Shown here: one piece after another, positions 49,018 to 61,352 of the stretch
How the letters are laid out: every line of letters starts with the position of its first letter
How positions within the stretch are numbered: position 1 is the first letter of the stretch
DNA from: Tetranychus cinnabarinus
Lineage: Eukaryota; Arthropoda; Arachnida; Trombidiformes; Tetranychidae
NCBI GenBank assembly: GCA_022266195.1
Contig: WHVY01000003.1
Span: 3,100,001-3,164,000, forward strand
Length of the DNA: 64,000 nt
Direction: 5' to 3'
Notes under the pieces: generated by a model
What the model was told of the DNA's origin: nothing
Seen by the model: the letters and a program-made list of their open reading frames with translations, nothing else
The model's database searches: none
Program-made: the position numbers and the translations under genes

Positions 49018-49431
49018 CAGGGTGTTAATAAATCGATTTTGATAAAACTTCGAAAATCTTCGAATAACCTCATTAGCATTCTGAACTACTCATTAGTGAC
49101 ATGAATGTACAGTAACAATCTGTTTGTCCATGATTTTGTGTAAATTTCAATGAATTTCGATAAAAAACAGAGAGAACAATCAAAAAAACTAACTTGCACC
49201 AAAAAACGAAAAAAATTACATAAAACTGTTCATAAACGACTGTTTGAATCTAAAAATAAACTTTTCAAGATTTGGTTGTTAGCCACTAGAATCGCCCATG
49301 TTTGATACAGAATCGAAGCAACTTATAATGAATCAATCTACACTTGGGACTAATAAAATATAAGATTAAAAAGTTCTATTTGCATGAACCAGAAAAAAAG
49401 AAACGTCTAAAGTTCATTTATCAACACCCTG
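49018..49431. mobile_element. Mariner-like MITE at the left edge of copy 3
   Basis: 414 bp with 16-bp terminal inverted repeats that differ at one base (cagggtgttaataaat and the complement of atttatcaacaccctg) and a TA duplication at both sides (49,016-49,017 and 49,432-49,433), the signature of the Tc1/mariner superfamily. No transposase. A damaged relative ends at about 24,119 at the left edge of copy 1, where the same internal words (gatgtttgatacagaatc, tcaatctacactt) recur. Confidence 0.75.
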
Positions 49432-52400
49432 TACAAACTCAATGTTGATCAAACTTTTGTGATCGTTCATTAGGCTCATTAACTGATCAATAATTGAATC
49501 GACGTTAGTTACTGCTGATGATGGAAATATGTTTAACACCATTTGTTAATATCTCAACCTAATTGTTAATTTTAACCAGAATTACTTGAAACTCTTCATG
49601 ATAAAGTTAACCTCAATTGGAGTAACCTTTGGGTTAATCAACATGTTTTTACTTCTTTGCCTTTGTCAACGTTAATCTAATTTGTATCAACCTCAACTGT
49701 AATGGTTAAGGTTTATAAGGTTTGAAAGGTAAATAAGTAGAGATACAATTTTTGTCATCTAATAATTTGTTGCAATTTTGTTGAAGATTAAAACTGTAAA
49801 AGTTAAACTGAATTAAAATGGCCAATTAAATGGAAAAATTTGAGTTTATTTTCTGGTCTAAAGCATTTTTAATTGAAACAACATCTACAACAGGTTGATT
49901 GACAAGATTAACAATCCCTTTTCATGTAAAATATATTTCAAATTTTAAAATAATTACTCGTTCCAATGTTCAACAGTTTATATTTTATTACAACCCAAAA
50001 CTCAGGTAACACTTACACCTTATAGGCTTTACCCCCTTTAGGGATAATCAACCGTCAAATACAATTTTAAAGATGATTGGAACAACATTATTTAATCTAA
50101 TTAATTCGCTTCTAAATCGTTAATTTAATCCCTCTTCAAATACAGGATTATCAATTAGCAATGTTACATGATTCTTAACCTGATTCCTGTTTCATCAACA
50201 ATCAATACAGTCAGTAAGTAGAGTCAGAAAACATCGGTTAACATCATTTGATTTCCTTTTTTTGAACAACTTTTACAATTTAGTTTTTTGAACTTGTCAA
50301 GTGAAAAGACTTAGCACTGAAAAGACAAAAGTAAGTCAATTATTTTCAAGATTTCTATTAATAATCATTGTGAAGATGTTGAAAATTATTAACTCTTCCA
50401 CTTTTGGTTTGGTATCATCTTCATGATCATCGTCAGCTAAGTAATCATTCATTTTGGTATGATTGGTGTTTGAATGCTAATGCATTTTCATGCCTCCGCA
50501 CTTTATCGACCAAATGATTTGTTACATCGATAATTTTCATTTCACATTCAATAAGAGTTAATCTAGTTTGCTTTTGATTCAAGTTCTTGTTGACAACCTG
50601 TTAAATATGAAAAAACCGATGAGATAGTTAATTGAAGAGCATTAGGCAAATATTGAAAATAAATCATCTTCATACCGAGATTAAATCCTCTTCACCTTCT
50701 CCTTATGTTTGCACAATTGTTTCAGTCAATATCTAATCGGATACAACGTAGCAAATTGCTTGAATCAAAGGGTAAAACCAAAATTTCAATGTAGCAACTT
50801 TTTATCAGATGGCAATCAGGTTGAAATAGACGTGTTGGAATAATCAAGAGTCAAAAAATGAAACATGATTGTCACAACAAGGCAAAGTGCTTCTTGTTTC
50901 CTTGTTGTTTAATTTCGTTAACCAGATACAAGATTTTTCTCCACGCTTTAAAGATAAGCTTTATTTTGCTAACGGGTAACAGAACATTGTTCTTGTTTAG
51001 ACTTTATTGGACAAAGTTGTTTACTTTTGCCGATAAGATTTCCACCACTGCTATACATTTTTGGCAAAAAAGGCTTGACTTTGACAACGCTTTAGGTTTC
51101 TTTTTCTTTCTTTGGCTTTCAACCGTGTGATTCCAGTTAGTAAAGTAGTCAGTACCTGAGGTAATAAAATAACAATCAGGTAAACAGAATACGATTGAGA
51201 TGTTAATCACTTTTAACTTTTAACATTGGGAACATGTCGGTGGCATCATCTAACTTGGTTATCGGTTATATCTTGATCGTCATTATGATAATAAATGACA
51301 TTTACTTTCATTGAGTTAGACATTTTTCTTGTTTCCTTCATGATGAGCTGTTCTTGGTGACTTTCAACTACAACCTAAAAATAGATGGAAAGGAAGAATA
51401 AATGATTAATTAAATTCAATTTAACCATTGAAGATGTTTGTTTTAATGTAATGTAACAAAAATCAACAACATATCCTTTGATTACTCAATTGAGATCTGG
51501 AAAGCAAGGATTGAACAAGAAAATATTGCAGATCAAAGATCATTGTTGAAGATTTTATCTCACCAATCAATAGTCGAAACTAATCATTGAATCAACTGTC
51601 AAATCAAATTTCACTTACATGCTTTTGAGAACCATGAACAATTTCAAAATAAAGTCCTCAAACTTCAGAATGTGAAATCCATTGGATAAGAATATAAGAA
51701 ATAACAAAAGCCATTACAGTTAGCTAGAAACCTTTCATTGAACACTATGAATAAACAATAGCAGAACAGACCTTTTCCAAACCACACTTAACACAGGAAC
51801 CATTAATGGACATAAAAGATGATTAACAATGGAAACATAATTACTTAACAATTAGTATAAATTTAACATAAAATAACCGTAAAGCTTAAAGACGTTAACC
51901 GGTCAAATGGCAAGTCATGCTAAGGGGGAAACAAAATGGGAAGCGTTAAAAGGGTAAAGAGCGCGATGTTCAAGTTTAACAAAAATTAACACCAATTTGA
52001 TTTTAGTCAAATTTTATGGCAGTTGATCAATTAGATTGCTAGTCAAATAGATGTCTCAACTATTAAATTGTCCATGCAAACTGACTGGAATGATGTGAAC
52101 ACTGAAATATTATGTAAACCTCATCAAAAGGCAATTGTGAATGTAAATGAAATGCTTTTACCGTTCATTAAATGTTCACTTTGATGAAGCTATTAATTGT
52201 TTCACTACATTAAACTCTCCCCCATTGAGGTAATTCACAGTCTAATGAAATGTTGAATTAATTACCGGAAACTGATAGGTAAGTGAAAGTAAATTAATAA
52301 TCTTACCTTTGTAAACGGAAATGCTAGACAATTCCTTAGCAATATTAGTGCGAAACTATGAATTATTGTCTAATGTCTAAATTTTTGCATGAGGTGATAT

Positions 52401-52714
52401 GGTAAGTCTCGATGATCTTCGTGTTTGCAATGATATCATACTACCTAAAATATCGATGAACTTCAATTGTTTTTCATCTGGCCTAAAATCTCAAAATAGG
52501 CCACTATTTTACTTAAATTTAAGCGATAAATAATCAGTTTATTGTTTTACATAAACGAAGGTTTTCTTAATTTGAATTCGAGGCCTTCCAATTAGCATTA
52601 AATGGCTTAATTTTTATAAATTGTTTAACAAGAATCTTGATAGAATCAGATAAAAGATTATCTAAAAAATGAACTGAAGAAATGTCTTATTCATTTCGAG
52701 CATCGGAACTTACC
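52401..52714. mobile_element. Short TIR element shared by copies 2 and 3 (copy 3)
   Basis: 314 bp with ends ggtaagtctcgatg and catcggaacttacc; counterpart of 41,553-41,900 in reverse orientation, with internal deletions. Confidence 0.55.
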
Positions 52715-53556
52715 TAAGCCTCTAATACAGTTTGAAAATTTAACGTTGTCTGAATTTAGGATTGGGCGATTAGATGTTAAGTTTTCTCAGTAAATGAATT
52801 AATTTTAAATCAAACTTGACTTTAATTTTTAATCTTTTTAACGATTTTTGCTAAACATTTTGATCGCCAATTAAGATAACATTGAACTGTAATTGTGATT
52901 AATATGAAAAACTTTATGATTTTAAGGAAATATCATTACAAGGTGAAATTAAAGTTCATTTGATGTCAAAAGTTTCAAGACGAATGTTGAGTTTATTGAA
53001 ATTTATTAAGTATTTCAATTCGTTATTAAATATAATAATATTAAATTACAATTGATTAATTTATACAAATGATGGTTTTGTGTCAAAAGCAAAGGAAGAG
53101 TTAAATTAAAGATTACAACTTTGTTTTGACAATCCTTTTAACAATTAACCTTCCAAGTTAAATGTTATTGTTGTAATTGTATTGAGAATGGAGATTTTGT
53201 CTGTGAAATGAAATGAACCAGAAAATAAATTAGTATTGATATTCATACAGATTCAATTGGGATGGTTACTTACGTTTTAATTGCTTTGATAATGCAACTC
53301 TTTTAAATTTAGGTTTGATTAATCAACTGTTCGATTGAACGATAATTTCTAAGTAGATTTGTTTGTAATCAGGATTCATGAAAGTCATCCTTGATCATTT
53401 AGTTACCAATCATTATTGGATTTTGTTGAGTAGTTTCAGCTTCATTTTGTTATTTTGTCAATTTCAATTTATTTCGAACGTAAAGTTGATCAAATATTTT
53501 TGATTTATTTCAATTGATTGAGATGATGATTTGATTCCAGTTGATCATTCATTTGA

Positions 53557-56500
53557 TTAACAGGATCCATTTGATGGTGTTTCAACCAATTCATCATTTC
53601 TATTTTCACTTCCACTTATGATTTGAGAATCCATGTCTTTATATTGATTCAAATGATCATTAAATACAGATGCAGAACCATTGATACAATTAGCATAATA
53701 TTTACAACATAATCGGCCATTCTGTTGATTAATTGGAAAAGGAAGAAGAAGAAGAATATTAATTATTAATTATTATTAGAATATTTTTTGGGATAAAAAT
53801 AGTGATATTCATGCAAAGGTAAAGTGATTTTGAGGTGTAAATAAGCATTTTGTGTGTTTATATTGTTTGGTGTGTTTTGAGTGAAGCTTAAGAAGCAGTA
53901 AAAAGTGCCAATGAATTGTAGATGATTATTATTATCATTATTGAATTAATCATTGATAATTGCTCATTTGTCTACATTACTCTTGACTTATTATTGTAAA
54001 AATAGACTCTTGAAGTAATTCAATGTTTTGTTTCAAGTTTAAACCAACTATTATCTATACAATATATAAAGTCAAAGCATCAAATTTTTGCGTCAAGATT
54101 GTGGTCGAACTGAGCGGGTTCTAAGAAAAAAAATTACGCAGCGTGAAAGCCCTAATTCAACTACAACGACGAAAAATAGGAAACCTGCCCTCAGAATCTC
54201 ATGACCTCTGAGAAATTCATGAAAATAGAGACTGGGGGAAAAAATGTAGAATCCGTATTCAATAATATTGAGAGAGGGGGAAAAACTTTTTGTTATTTAG
54301 GTTGATGGTTGATTGTTGGACCAGGATTTTATGTAAAACTTTGTCATTTGAGTAAAGAGAGGACCGGACATTTTTTCACCAGTTTTTTTACCGTCTTTTC
54401 ACCGTATTGTCCACCACTCAATCCAATACACCACACCTAATCACTCTAAAAAAAGCCACTCTAAAGTGATGGACAATTCAGTGGACAATTTTGTTGAGAA
54501 AAGTTTCTTTAAAAAAGAGATTTCGTTTGATTTAGTTGATTTGGTAGATGTGTTGGATTGGGCGGTGGACAATACCGTGAAAAGACGGTTAGCATGGGTG
54601 GTTAAAAGAAATATACGATCAGCCATGATCGTGTCTCAGCTTGTTATTGTAATAACAATATACTACAGTAAATGTACATGTATATGTAACTAGCACAACA
54701 GGCGGTCAACATATTTTTATTGTTAACCATTCTGTTAATAATAATGACTTGGGTTAACCATAATTAGTTGATTGTTGTTTATATGAAGATGATGATTAAT
54801 GCAAGTCTTGCAATTGACATGTAAAAATGATAAACACAAGAGGCAATGAATAAATGGTTTGACAAAAGAGCAAAATCAAAAATTAATGAATAATCAAATG
54901 AATTGTAAAATGCAAAATAAAATATAAAAATGATTTATAAAAAAGTGAAATGATGTGCATTGGAATAAAAGAGATTCAAATTTTAGAGATTTTTTCATGC
55001 AAATAGCAAAAGAAATTGAAATTCATGCAAATGCTTTGGTAAGCATGCAAGCAAATAAACTGATTGTGCATTTAATTGCTTTGGTTTAATCAATCACAAA
55101 CATTTACCGATTGTTACTGTTAAAACATGAAGATCTTATAGATTGAGCTGAACGTTCACTTTGGGTTATCTGGATATTAATTGGTTCAATTAATCATTTG
55201 GTAAAAAAATGATGCAAAAGGAAAGAAATAAATATGATTAGTTGATTAGGATTAATTGATTTGAATTAATTTGTTAAAATTGAAAAGAAAGTTAAGGAAT
55301 AATAAAAATGAAAGAAATGAAAAGATATTGAATTGTTATTGTGGTTTCCATGTAAATGAAAAGGTAAACAAACAAAGTTAAGGTGTCGTGAGACAGAGGA
55401 AGAGGGAGGAAGAGAGGGAGAAAGGAAAGAGGATGAGAGAGAGGAATAATGAGTGAGAGTGAGAGTGACATGGTTATGATTATGATGATGAGATGATGAT
55501 GAAGTTACTATAAATTGAAGGACAGGAATAAAAACATGATCAAGTTCAATGGCATATAACATAACCGTTATTTTATGAATCATTCATTTATTTATATCAA
55601 TAATTAATAACTTTCATCATAATATGGATTTTAATATTGGAAACTCTTCAGGCAACAACAATTTTATGAAGCATTCGGATTTATCAGTTCAGTTATTATT
55701 TTGTTTGGTTGATGCAAAATTTACTGAAAAATGCTTACATTTTTGACCATAAAATGGCTTCAGGCAAAATGTTATTGAATTACAATGAAATTTAATATCA
55801 TCATCATTATTGACTTTACTTTCGTTTTTTGTTTTGTTGATTCACTTTGAAAGTATGTTAATAATTATTATAATTGTATTGACTGGTTATTGTTTACTGT
55901 TGTCAATCTGTATTATAATGAGTCTAGTAAAAAGGTAAAACACTGAAACCCATTTTTCATATTATAATTTCATTCTGATAATTTGCCTGTCAATCTGTTT
56001 ATATGTTTAGTTTTTAAGTAAATAAAGGATAATTTTTGTCAATATTTTCACCTAAAATAACAATGAAAACATCTATGAATATTGAGATCTTTGAAGAGAG
56101 TAAAGTTTATGTTTTTTACCCTAAAATTGTTCATTTCAAGTACAAACACATTTTGCTTATGAATGTTGATTTCAGGTCAAATGTGTGTTCGACCTCAATT
56201 TACGTATGGATTAAGGCAATAGAAATGAAAATAAGCAAATAACGGATGAAAAAATGTCATAGAGAAAATTGACTTTTTTCTTGTTTGGTCATTTTGATTG
56301 CAAATGTAACTGTTTGATTGATTTTGAGGGAGAATTAAAGATGATCAGAAGGTAAAGGTGAATTAGAAAGGAAGAAGAAAAAGTTGATGAAATGAAAGAG
56401 AAAAGAGAGAGAGGAATGAAGGGGCAATCTAAATAACATTACAATAGATCACTGTTAAGAGTGTAATAGAAGGGAATAAGCAGATGCCTATGAGGATGAG

Positions 56501-59500
56501 GATGAAAAGAAAAGATAATGTTACTGGCGATGAAGAAAAAAAGAGAAGAGAAAATACCAGGTGAACTCGACACTGGCACGAGTCACAGTTACACTACTTT
56601 CTTCAAACAAGAAGATGAAGGTAAAAGCGCGTGACGCGTGCTACAGTCACCGGTAGTCCAATGCTCCTGCACACGCGACACATGAGAGGGGAAGAAGAGA
56701 GTAATGGAGAGAGAAAGAGAGGGAAGAGAGGGCGATGGATAACACCTTGTGGTCGAGGAAAGACATTTGGGGAGAAGAAGATGAAGGATGTTATGAATGC
56801 ATATAATGATTATGATGATGATGATGAAGGAGATTAAAAGTAAGAGAGAGACAGAGAGAAAAGAAAGTGAATAAAATATTCTTATTGGAAGTCTGATAAA
56901 ATCCTTTCTTCTTATTCAACTGTTCAACTGTTACAAACTGTACTTGGCAACAATAAACATGATCGTCTAAATTAGTTTCATATCTCGACTTACCTTGCAT
57001 TTACAAGAAGCACAAGGATCTTTTTTAATTGCAATTTTTTGTCCATTTTCATAAGATTTGCCAAGATACATACAACCAGGATTATGTTTATTGTAATGAG
57101 AGATTGTTGAGTTTATTGAGATTCCGGGCTTAATTATTATTATTGGTCTTGATGATGAACTAGAAGATTTATATTGAGTCACATTTTTACGTTGAGATTG
57201 AGACTTTAATTTTGATGTAAATATTTTTCTGTCAAATGAAGCTGTTGATGAACTTGGCGACATGTCTTCACATGGATCATCTTCACAACGTGGACAACAA
57301 TCATCTTCACCTTTAATTGGATTATTACACTGTACTGGTGGACAATCAATGTCATAACAATCAACTTCACCAAACTGCAGAGTAAAAAAATATATAAAAT
57401 TTGTTTGTTAGTTTATTTTGACCAACCTTATTACCAATAACTTATAGCTAATACCAACAACAAACTAATACATTAACAATGAGCCAAAAAGTTAAATGTC
57501 ATTTTGTTTGTTGCCAGTTATAACCATAAATATCTTGGCATCAAGAAATGAATCAATTGAAATGAAATGAAAGTGTTAAATCGTTGTTATCAACTTACCG
57601 AGCATTGACATGATTTACATTTATATAACCAATTTTCACCATTTTTATATTTCAATTTATCATTCTCTTGATCAACACAGTCTCCAGTTGTTTGACATTT
57701 AGGACAACAATCAATATTAACATGATTAGGATTAGAACAATCACATTCTAATTTTGAACAATTAGTAACGCCTGAAGAACAGGAACATTGAGAACATGAA
57801 TCAATTTCTGATTCCCATGTTTCATTATGTGAACGTCTTTGGCCAAGATAGACACAGTCTTTGGAACATCCAGAGGATGATGATGATGATGAAGACGACA
57901 GTGATAGCGATTGTAATTGTGATGACGATGATATAGTTGATGGACAGTTACATCTATAACTGCCTTCGGTATTAACACAAATTGTGTTTTCATCACAAGT
58001 ATCTATTCCTTCATTGCATTCATCCAAATCTGGTTAAAAGTAAAAATCGGGTAAAAAATTGGTTAACCGAAAATTAAAGACAAAAGTTAATCTAAATAAA
58101 ATGGAGACAAGACAAAATGTCTAGACTTGATGGCGCCGAAAGAGTTACATTGTAACCTTTTGTTTAAGGCTCTTAATACTCACCAATACATTTCAATTGA
58201 TAATTGGAATTGTTTCTTTCAATTAAACTTGTATAGCCAGACAAACATTGACAGTAATACCAACCAGGTTTGTTAATACATTCAGAGTTCACTGGACAAT
58301 GATGAATATTCAATGAACATTCATCAATATCTGCAAAAAATGATAATGGAAAGGACATTATGAGAGAACTGAAGACTTAAAGAAAAAAACAAATCAAAAG
58401 ACAAACCTTTTTCACAATAATTTCCATAAAATCCTCTTCTACATGAACATTTATCTGGTCCAATACATTTACCTCCATTGGCACATTTTTTATTGCAAAT
58501 TGCTGTAAAATTCAAATCATTAAATGTTAATAATACATCGAACGGATACCAACTTCGGAAAAGGACTTACGATTACAATGAGTTCCATTTCCAGTATATC
58601 CTGGTAAACATTTACAATAATAACTTCCTTCAGTATTTATACAGGCTGCATTTTCATTGCATTTATGATTCCCACCAGATTCACATTCATTTATATCTAT
58701 TATTAAAATAAAAATAAAAGTAAAAATTGAAATTAAAATAATGAACAAAGTCAATAATAAATGAAATAAAATTTACCGATGCAATTGAGTGAGTCTCTTC
58801 TCTTGAATCCAGGTAAACATTGACAATAATAAGATCCATTTGTATTAACACACTTTGAATTATCTCGACACAAGTGACCATTGATGCCACCAAGTTCAAG
58901 GCATTCATTAACATCATGACAGTCTTTACCATTTCCCCAAAAACCTGATTTACATTTACATGCATATTCAGTTTTTAAATTGTGACAACTTGCATTTGGA
59001 TGACAATCATGTCCTTGGCCACAAAAATCATAATCTTGTAATGAAAAGCAAAAATTATGGAAGATGAAAAATTAGATGAAATAAGTTGATAAACTTTCAG
59101 AAAAATATTCAGATCAAAGTAAAACTAAACTAAACTCACCTAAACAATATTTACAACATTCACCATCTTTTTTAAATTGTTTATCAACTGGACAATTCAA
59201 TGGTGGACAATAAGTTGATGGATTAATCCTTTTGCATCTCAATGAACCACTTTCACAAACACATTTAACACAATCTTTAATATAAACATCACCATGTTCA
59301 ATGTATTTGCCATCCTTTAAGCACTTCTTGTGACAAACTGGACAACAATCTTTATCATTTAAATAATACGATGATTTACAATTGAGTGATGGACACTTGA
59401 CTCGCCTACAATCAATTGAACCATTTATACATTTACATGTATCACAATTTGATGTCCAACTTGATCCATTTTCAATTGCAGAGCCATTTGACGATAAACA

Positions 59501-59842
59501 GTTTAAATTTAAATTTAAATTAACAGAACTATTATTCACACGATTAGCAAGTTGATAATTGACAAAAGATATTTTATGATTTAAATTATTTCTATTGGAT
59601 TCAGATTGTTGATAATGCAATCCACATTGACAATCATCTTCGACTTTAGATAAACGCAATTCAGTTTCTCGTAGTTGAGCAGTCAAGTTTTTAACATAAT
59701 CTTCGAGTTCACTAATTGATTCCTGAAGATTCACTATTTTAATACAATTAATTGAGTTGAAGGGTAAACACAATAACAAAAGTAACAATAATTTTACAAA
59801 AAAAGCAATACTATTAAACGGATTAATAAGTATAATGAACAT
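53557..59842 (-). CDS. NELL-like secreted VWC/EGF protein, copy 3
   Basis: Eight exons: 59842-59140, 59034-58777, 58696-58571, 58502-58407, 58330-58184, 58029-57599, 57374-56994, 53721-53557, all GT-AG, 768 aa. Module order equals copies 1 and 2: signal peptide, coiled coil, two VWC, EGF series, VWC modules, NGRLCC end. It differs from the identical exon-1 proteins of copies 1/2 by at least two residues (N for K in INPFNSIAFF, F for I in KISFVNYQL) and by a changed Ser-rich linker in exon 6 (two codons shorter, GCSKDCVYLG against SCSQDCVYLG). Intron 1 lacks about 7 bases (atctttggtt-type) seen in copies 1/2. Cysteines are retained, so it should fold and be secreted. Intron 7 (3.3 kb) carries a private 590-bp insertion. 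Confidence 0.9.
54053..54643. mobile_element. Copy-3-specific insertion with long hairpin
   Basis: About 590 bp missing from copies 1 and 2, whose matching sequence reads from aaaccaactattat straight into tattgtaataac. Inside, accgtcttttcaccgtattg followed by tccaccactcaatccaatac (about 54,388-54,430) is mirrored by gtgttggattgggcggtgga and caataccgtgaaaagacggt (about 54,550-54,590). The hairpin loop encodes an open frame with repeated VDN/VDL words (from about 54,469), of uncertain meaning. Neither TIRs at the insertion ends nor a transposase were identified. Confidence 0.55.
56565..56695. promoter_or_regulatory. GC-rich conserved block in intron 7 (copy 3)
   Basis: Third instance of the block at 31,225-31,370 with gaactcgacactggcacgag, aaagcgcgtgacgcgtgc, gtcaccggtag and ctcctgcacacgcgacacat. 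Confidence 0.3.
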
Positions 59843-60012
59843 CTCAGAAGTGTAACTCAGCTCATCTTTCAATTAACATCAAATAAAGTAGCCAAATGAA
59901 TGAACAACTTTCCAGAAAAAAGAGAGTCTCTCTTATCATCCAAAGATGATGAAAGATGATTGTGCGCTCTTCAACACTATTGTTGTACTTCGATACACAC
60001 AAGCGTTAGATG

Positions 60013-60159
60013 GAGACACAGAAAATTACCTTCAATTGATCTACAATTCGCGACAATTCGGTGAAGTTGCTCGTGCATGATGATAATTGACCGATGAAAT
60101 GCGAGGAGATACATCGAGATGGATTTTGTAGATCATTTCAAGGCAATTTTTGGTGTCTG
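60013..60159. repeat. Short imperfect inverted repeat in the upstream flank of NELL copy 3
   Basis: 34-bp arms 60,013-60,046 and 60,126-60,159 (28 of 34 positions pair by hand count) around a 79-bp loop. The arms correspond to the innermost parts of the two palindrome arms at 34.7 and 34.9 kb, and the loop corresponds to the palindrome loop. Confidence 0.75.
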
Positions 60160-60183
60160 TAATTGTGGTTCTTTCACTTCTAG

Positions 60184-60489
60184 TTACATATGACCGTTTA
60201 TTTGCTGGTTACGAATTTTTTGCCGCCAAATTTGAAAATAAAAATAAAGTTTTTGCTCCTTTAGTGAATGTCCAATCCAATAGGTGGCATCGACACCAAC
60301 AAATAATATAACTTTTGAGTATGATTTGTGAGTAAACTCAAAAATTGTCTCAGACGGTGCTTTCATAAAATTTTCTTTGCACACTTGCAAGGTGCAAGTT
60401 GCAAGTTCTATTCTGAATTCATTATTGGCATCCATTTTCCGAAATAATGTCACGTTTCCGCTAACACGTGAAAAACGTGGAGAATGCAT
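60184..60489 (-). CDS. Hypothetical 101-aa protein beside copy 3
   Basis: ATG at 60489, 101 codons, stop at 60184. The peptide is mixed in composition with two cysteines close together (CTLQVCKENF), SKVILFVGVDATYWIGHSL and an aromatic/basic C-terminus (LYFYFQIWRQKIRNQ). It looks more protein-like than most frames here, but no family was recognised. It lies just outside the repeat unit, about 340 bp upstream of NELL copy 3 and on the same strand. Confidence 0.3.
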   Translation of the reverse strand: MHSPRFSRVSGNVTLFRKMDANNEFRIELATCTLQVCKENFMKAPSETIFEFTHKSYSKVILFVGVDATYWIGHSLKEQKLYFYFQIWRQKIRNQQINGHM

Positions 60490-61352
60490 AGAAGTAATGA
60501 AATAATAATCAGAACTGAAACCACGCTAGGGATAGATTTTGCATGTATAATAAACTCATAGACGATTTACAAAAAGGGATTTATTTTGATCCTCCACCCG
60601 CAGTCTGATTTCTTTAATTAACCATAAGTCACATTGATTGTGAGATTACAGATTACGAATTCTCGGTAAATCGAGATGGACAAAAACCAATGAAAACGTT
60701 GTGGCACGGCAGCTGCTACGGGACTACCCAGTCAATGTTGACAACTATGCCAGAGCAACGCACATTTAACGAAATTGACAAATGATGTGTAGCTTCAGCG
60801 TTTATGCCAATTACTGTACATTATATACAGAGAAGTGAGACGCATAATTTCGTTTTTTGCTTAGATGCCATTTAATGTAAATTGTACTAAAGAATAAAAA
60901 AGCGGCAAATTTGAGCAGTAAATATTTTATTCAATACAAATTTAATTTTAAAGAAAATAAATATCAAAATCTGCAAAAATCATGCAAAATAACAAATAAT
61001 CAATGTAAAAAAATGTACAATGTAAACATAACAATTTTTCTCAAATGATCAATATCAATGAACTAAAAATAGCTTTTCACTTTTGGTTCCATTTTTTGAT
61101 TTTTTGCCATCTCAATCCTTCGATTGATCGTAGAGCGCCTTGTTGACTTGCACCATTACTTAATTGATGGTACTGTATAGTATCATTGTCTCATTCATCA
61201 ATTTATAGGCTAATTCTGAAACATAAAATGTGAAACAATTGATTGATTGACGTGAATTGATTAATATAAATTGAAAAAACGTACATTCAGATCAAAATTA
61301 CCAGTAAATATAGCTATGATTGACTGAACATCTCTTACTCTTTCTTCGCCTT
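60490..61352. other. Intergenic sequence
   Basis: No supported gene. AT-rich, with one cluster of higher GC near 60,700-60,790 (ggcacggcagctgctacggg) that may be remnant coding or transposon sequence. Confidence 0.35.

Larger units (their letters stand above)
49300..60159 (-). repeat. Duplicated unit, copy 3 (contains NELL copy 3)
   Basis: Direct repeat of copy 1, inverted relative to copy 2. It runs from inside the MITE to the small inverted repeat in the NELL upstream flank. Private insertion at 54,053-54,643. Confidence 0.85.
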
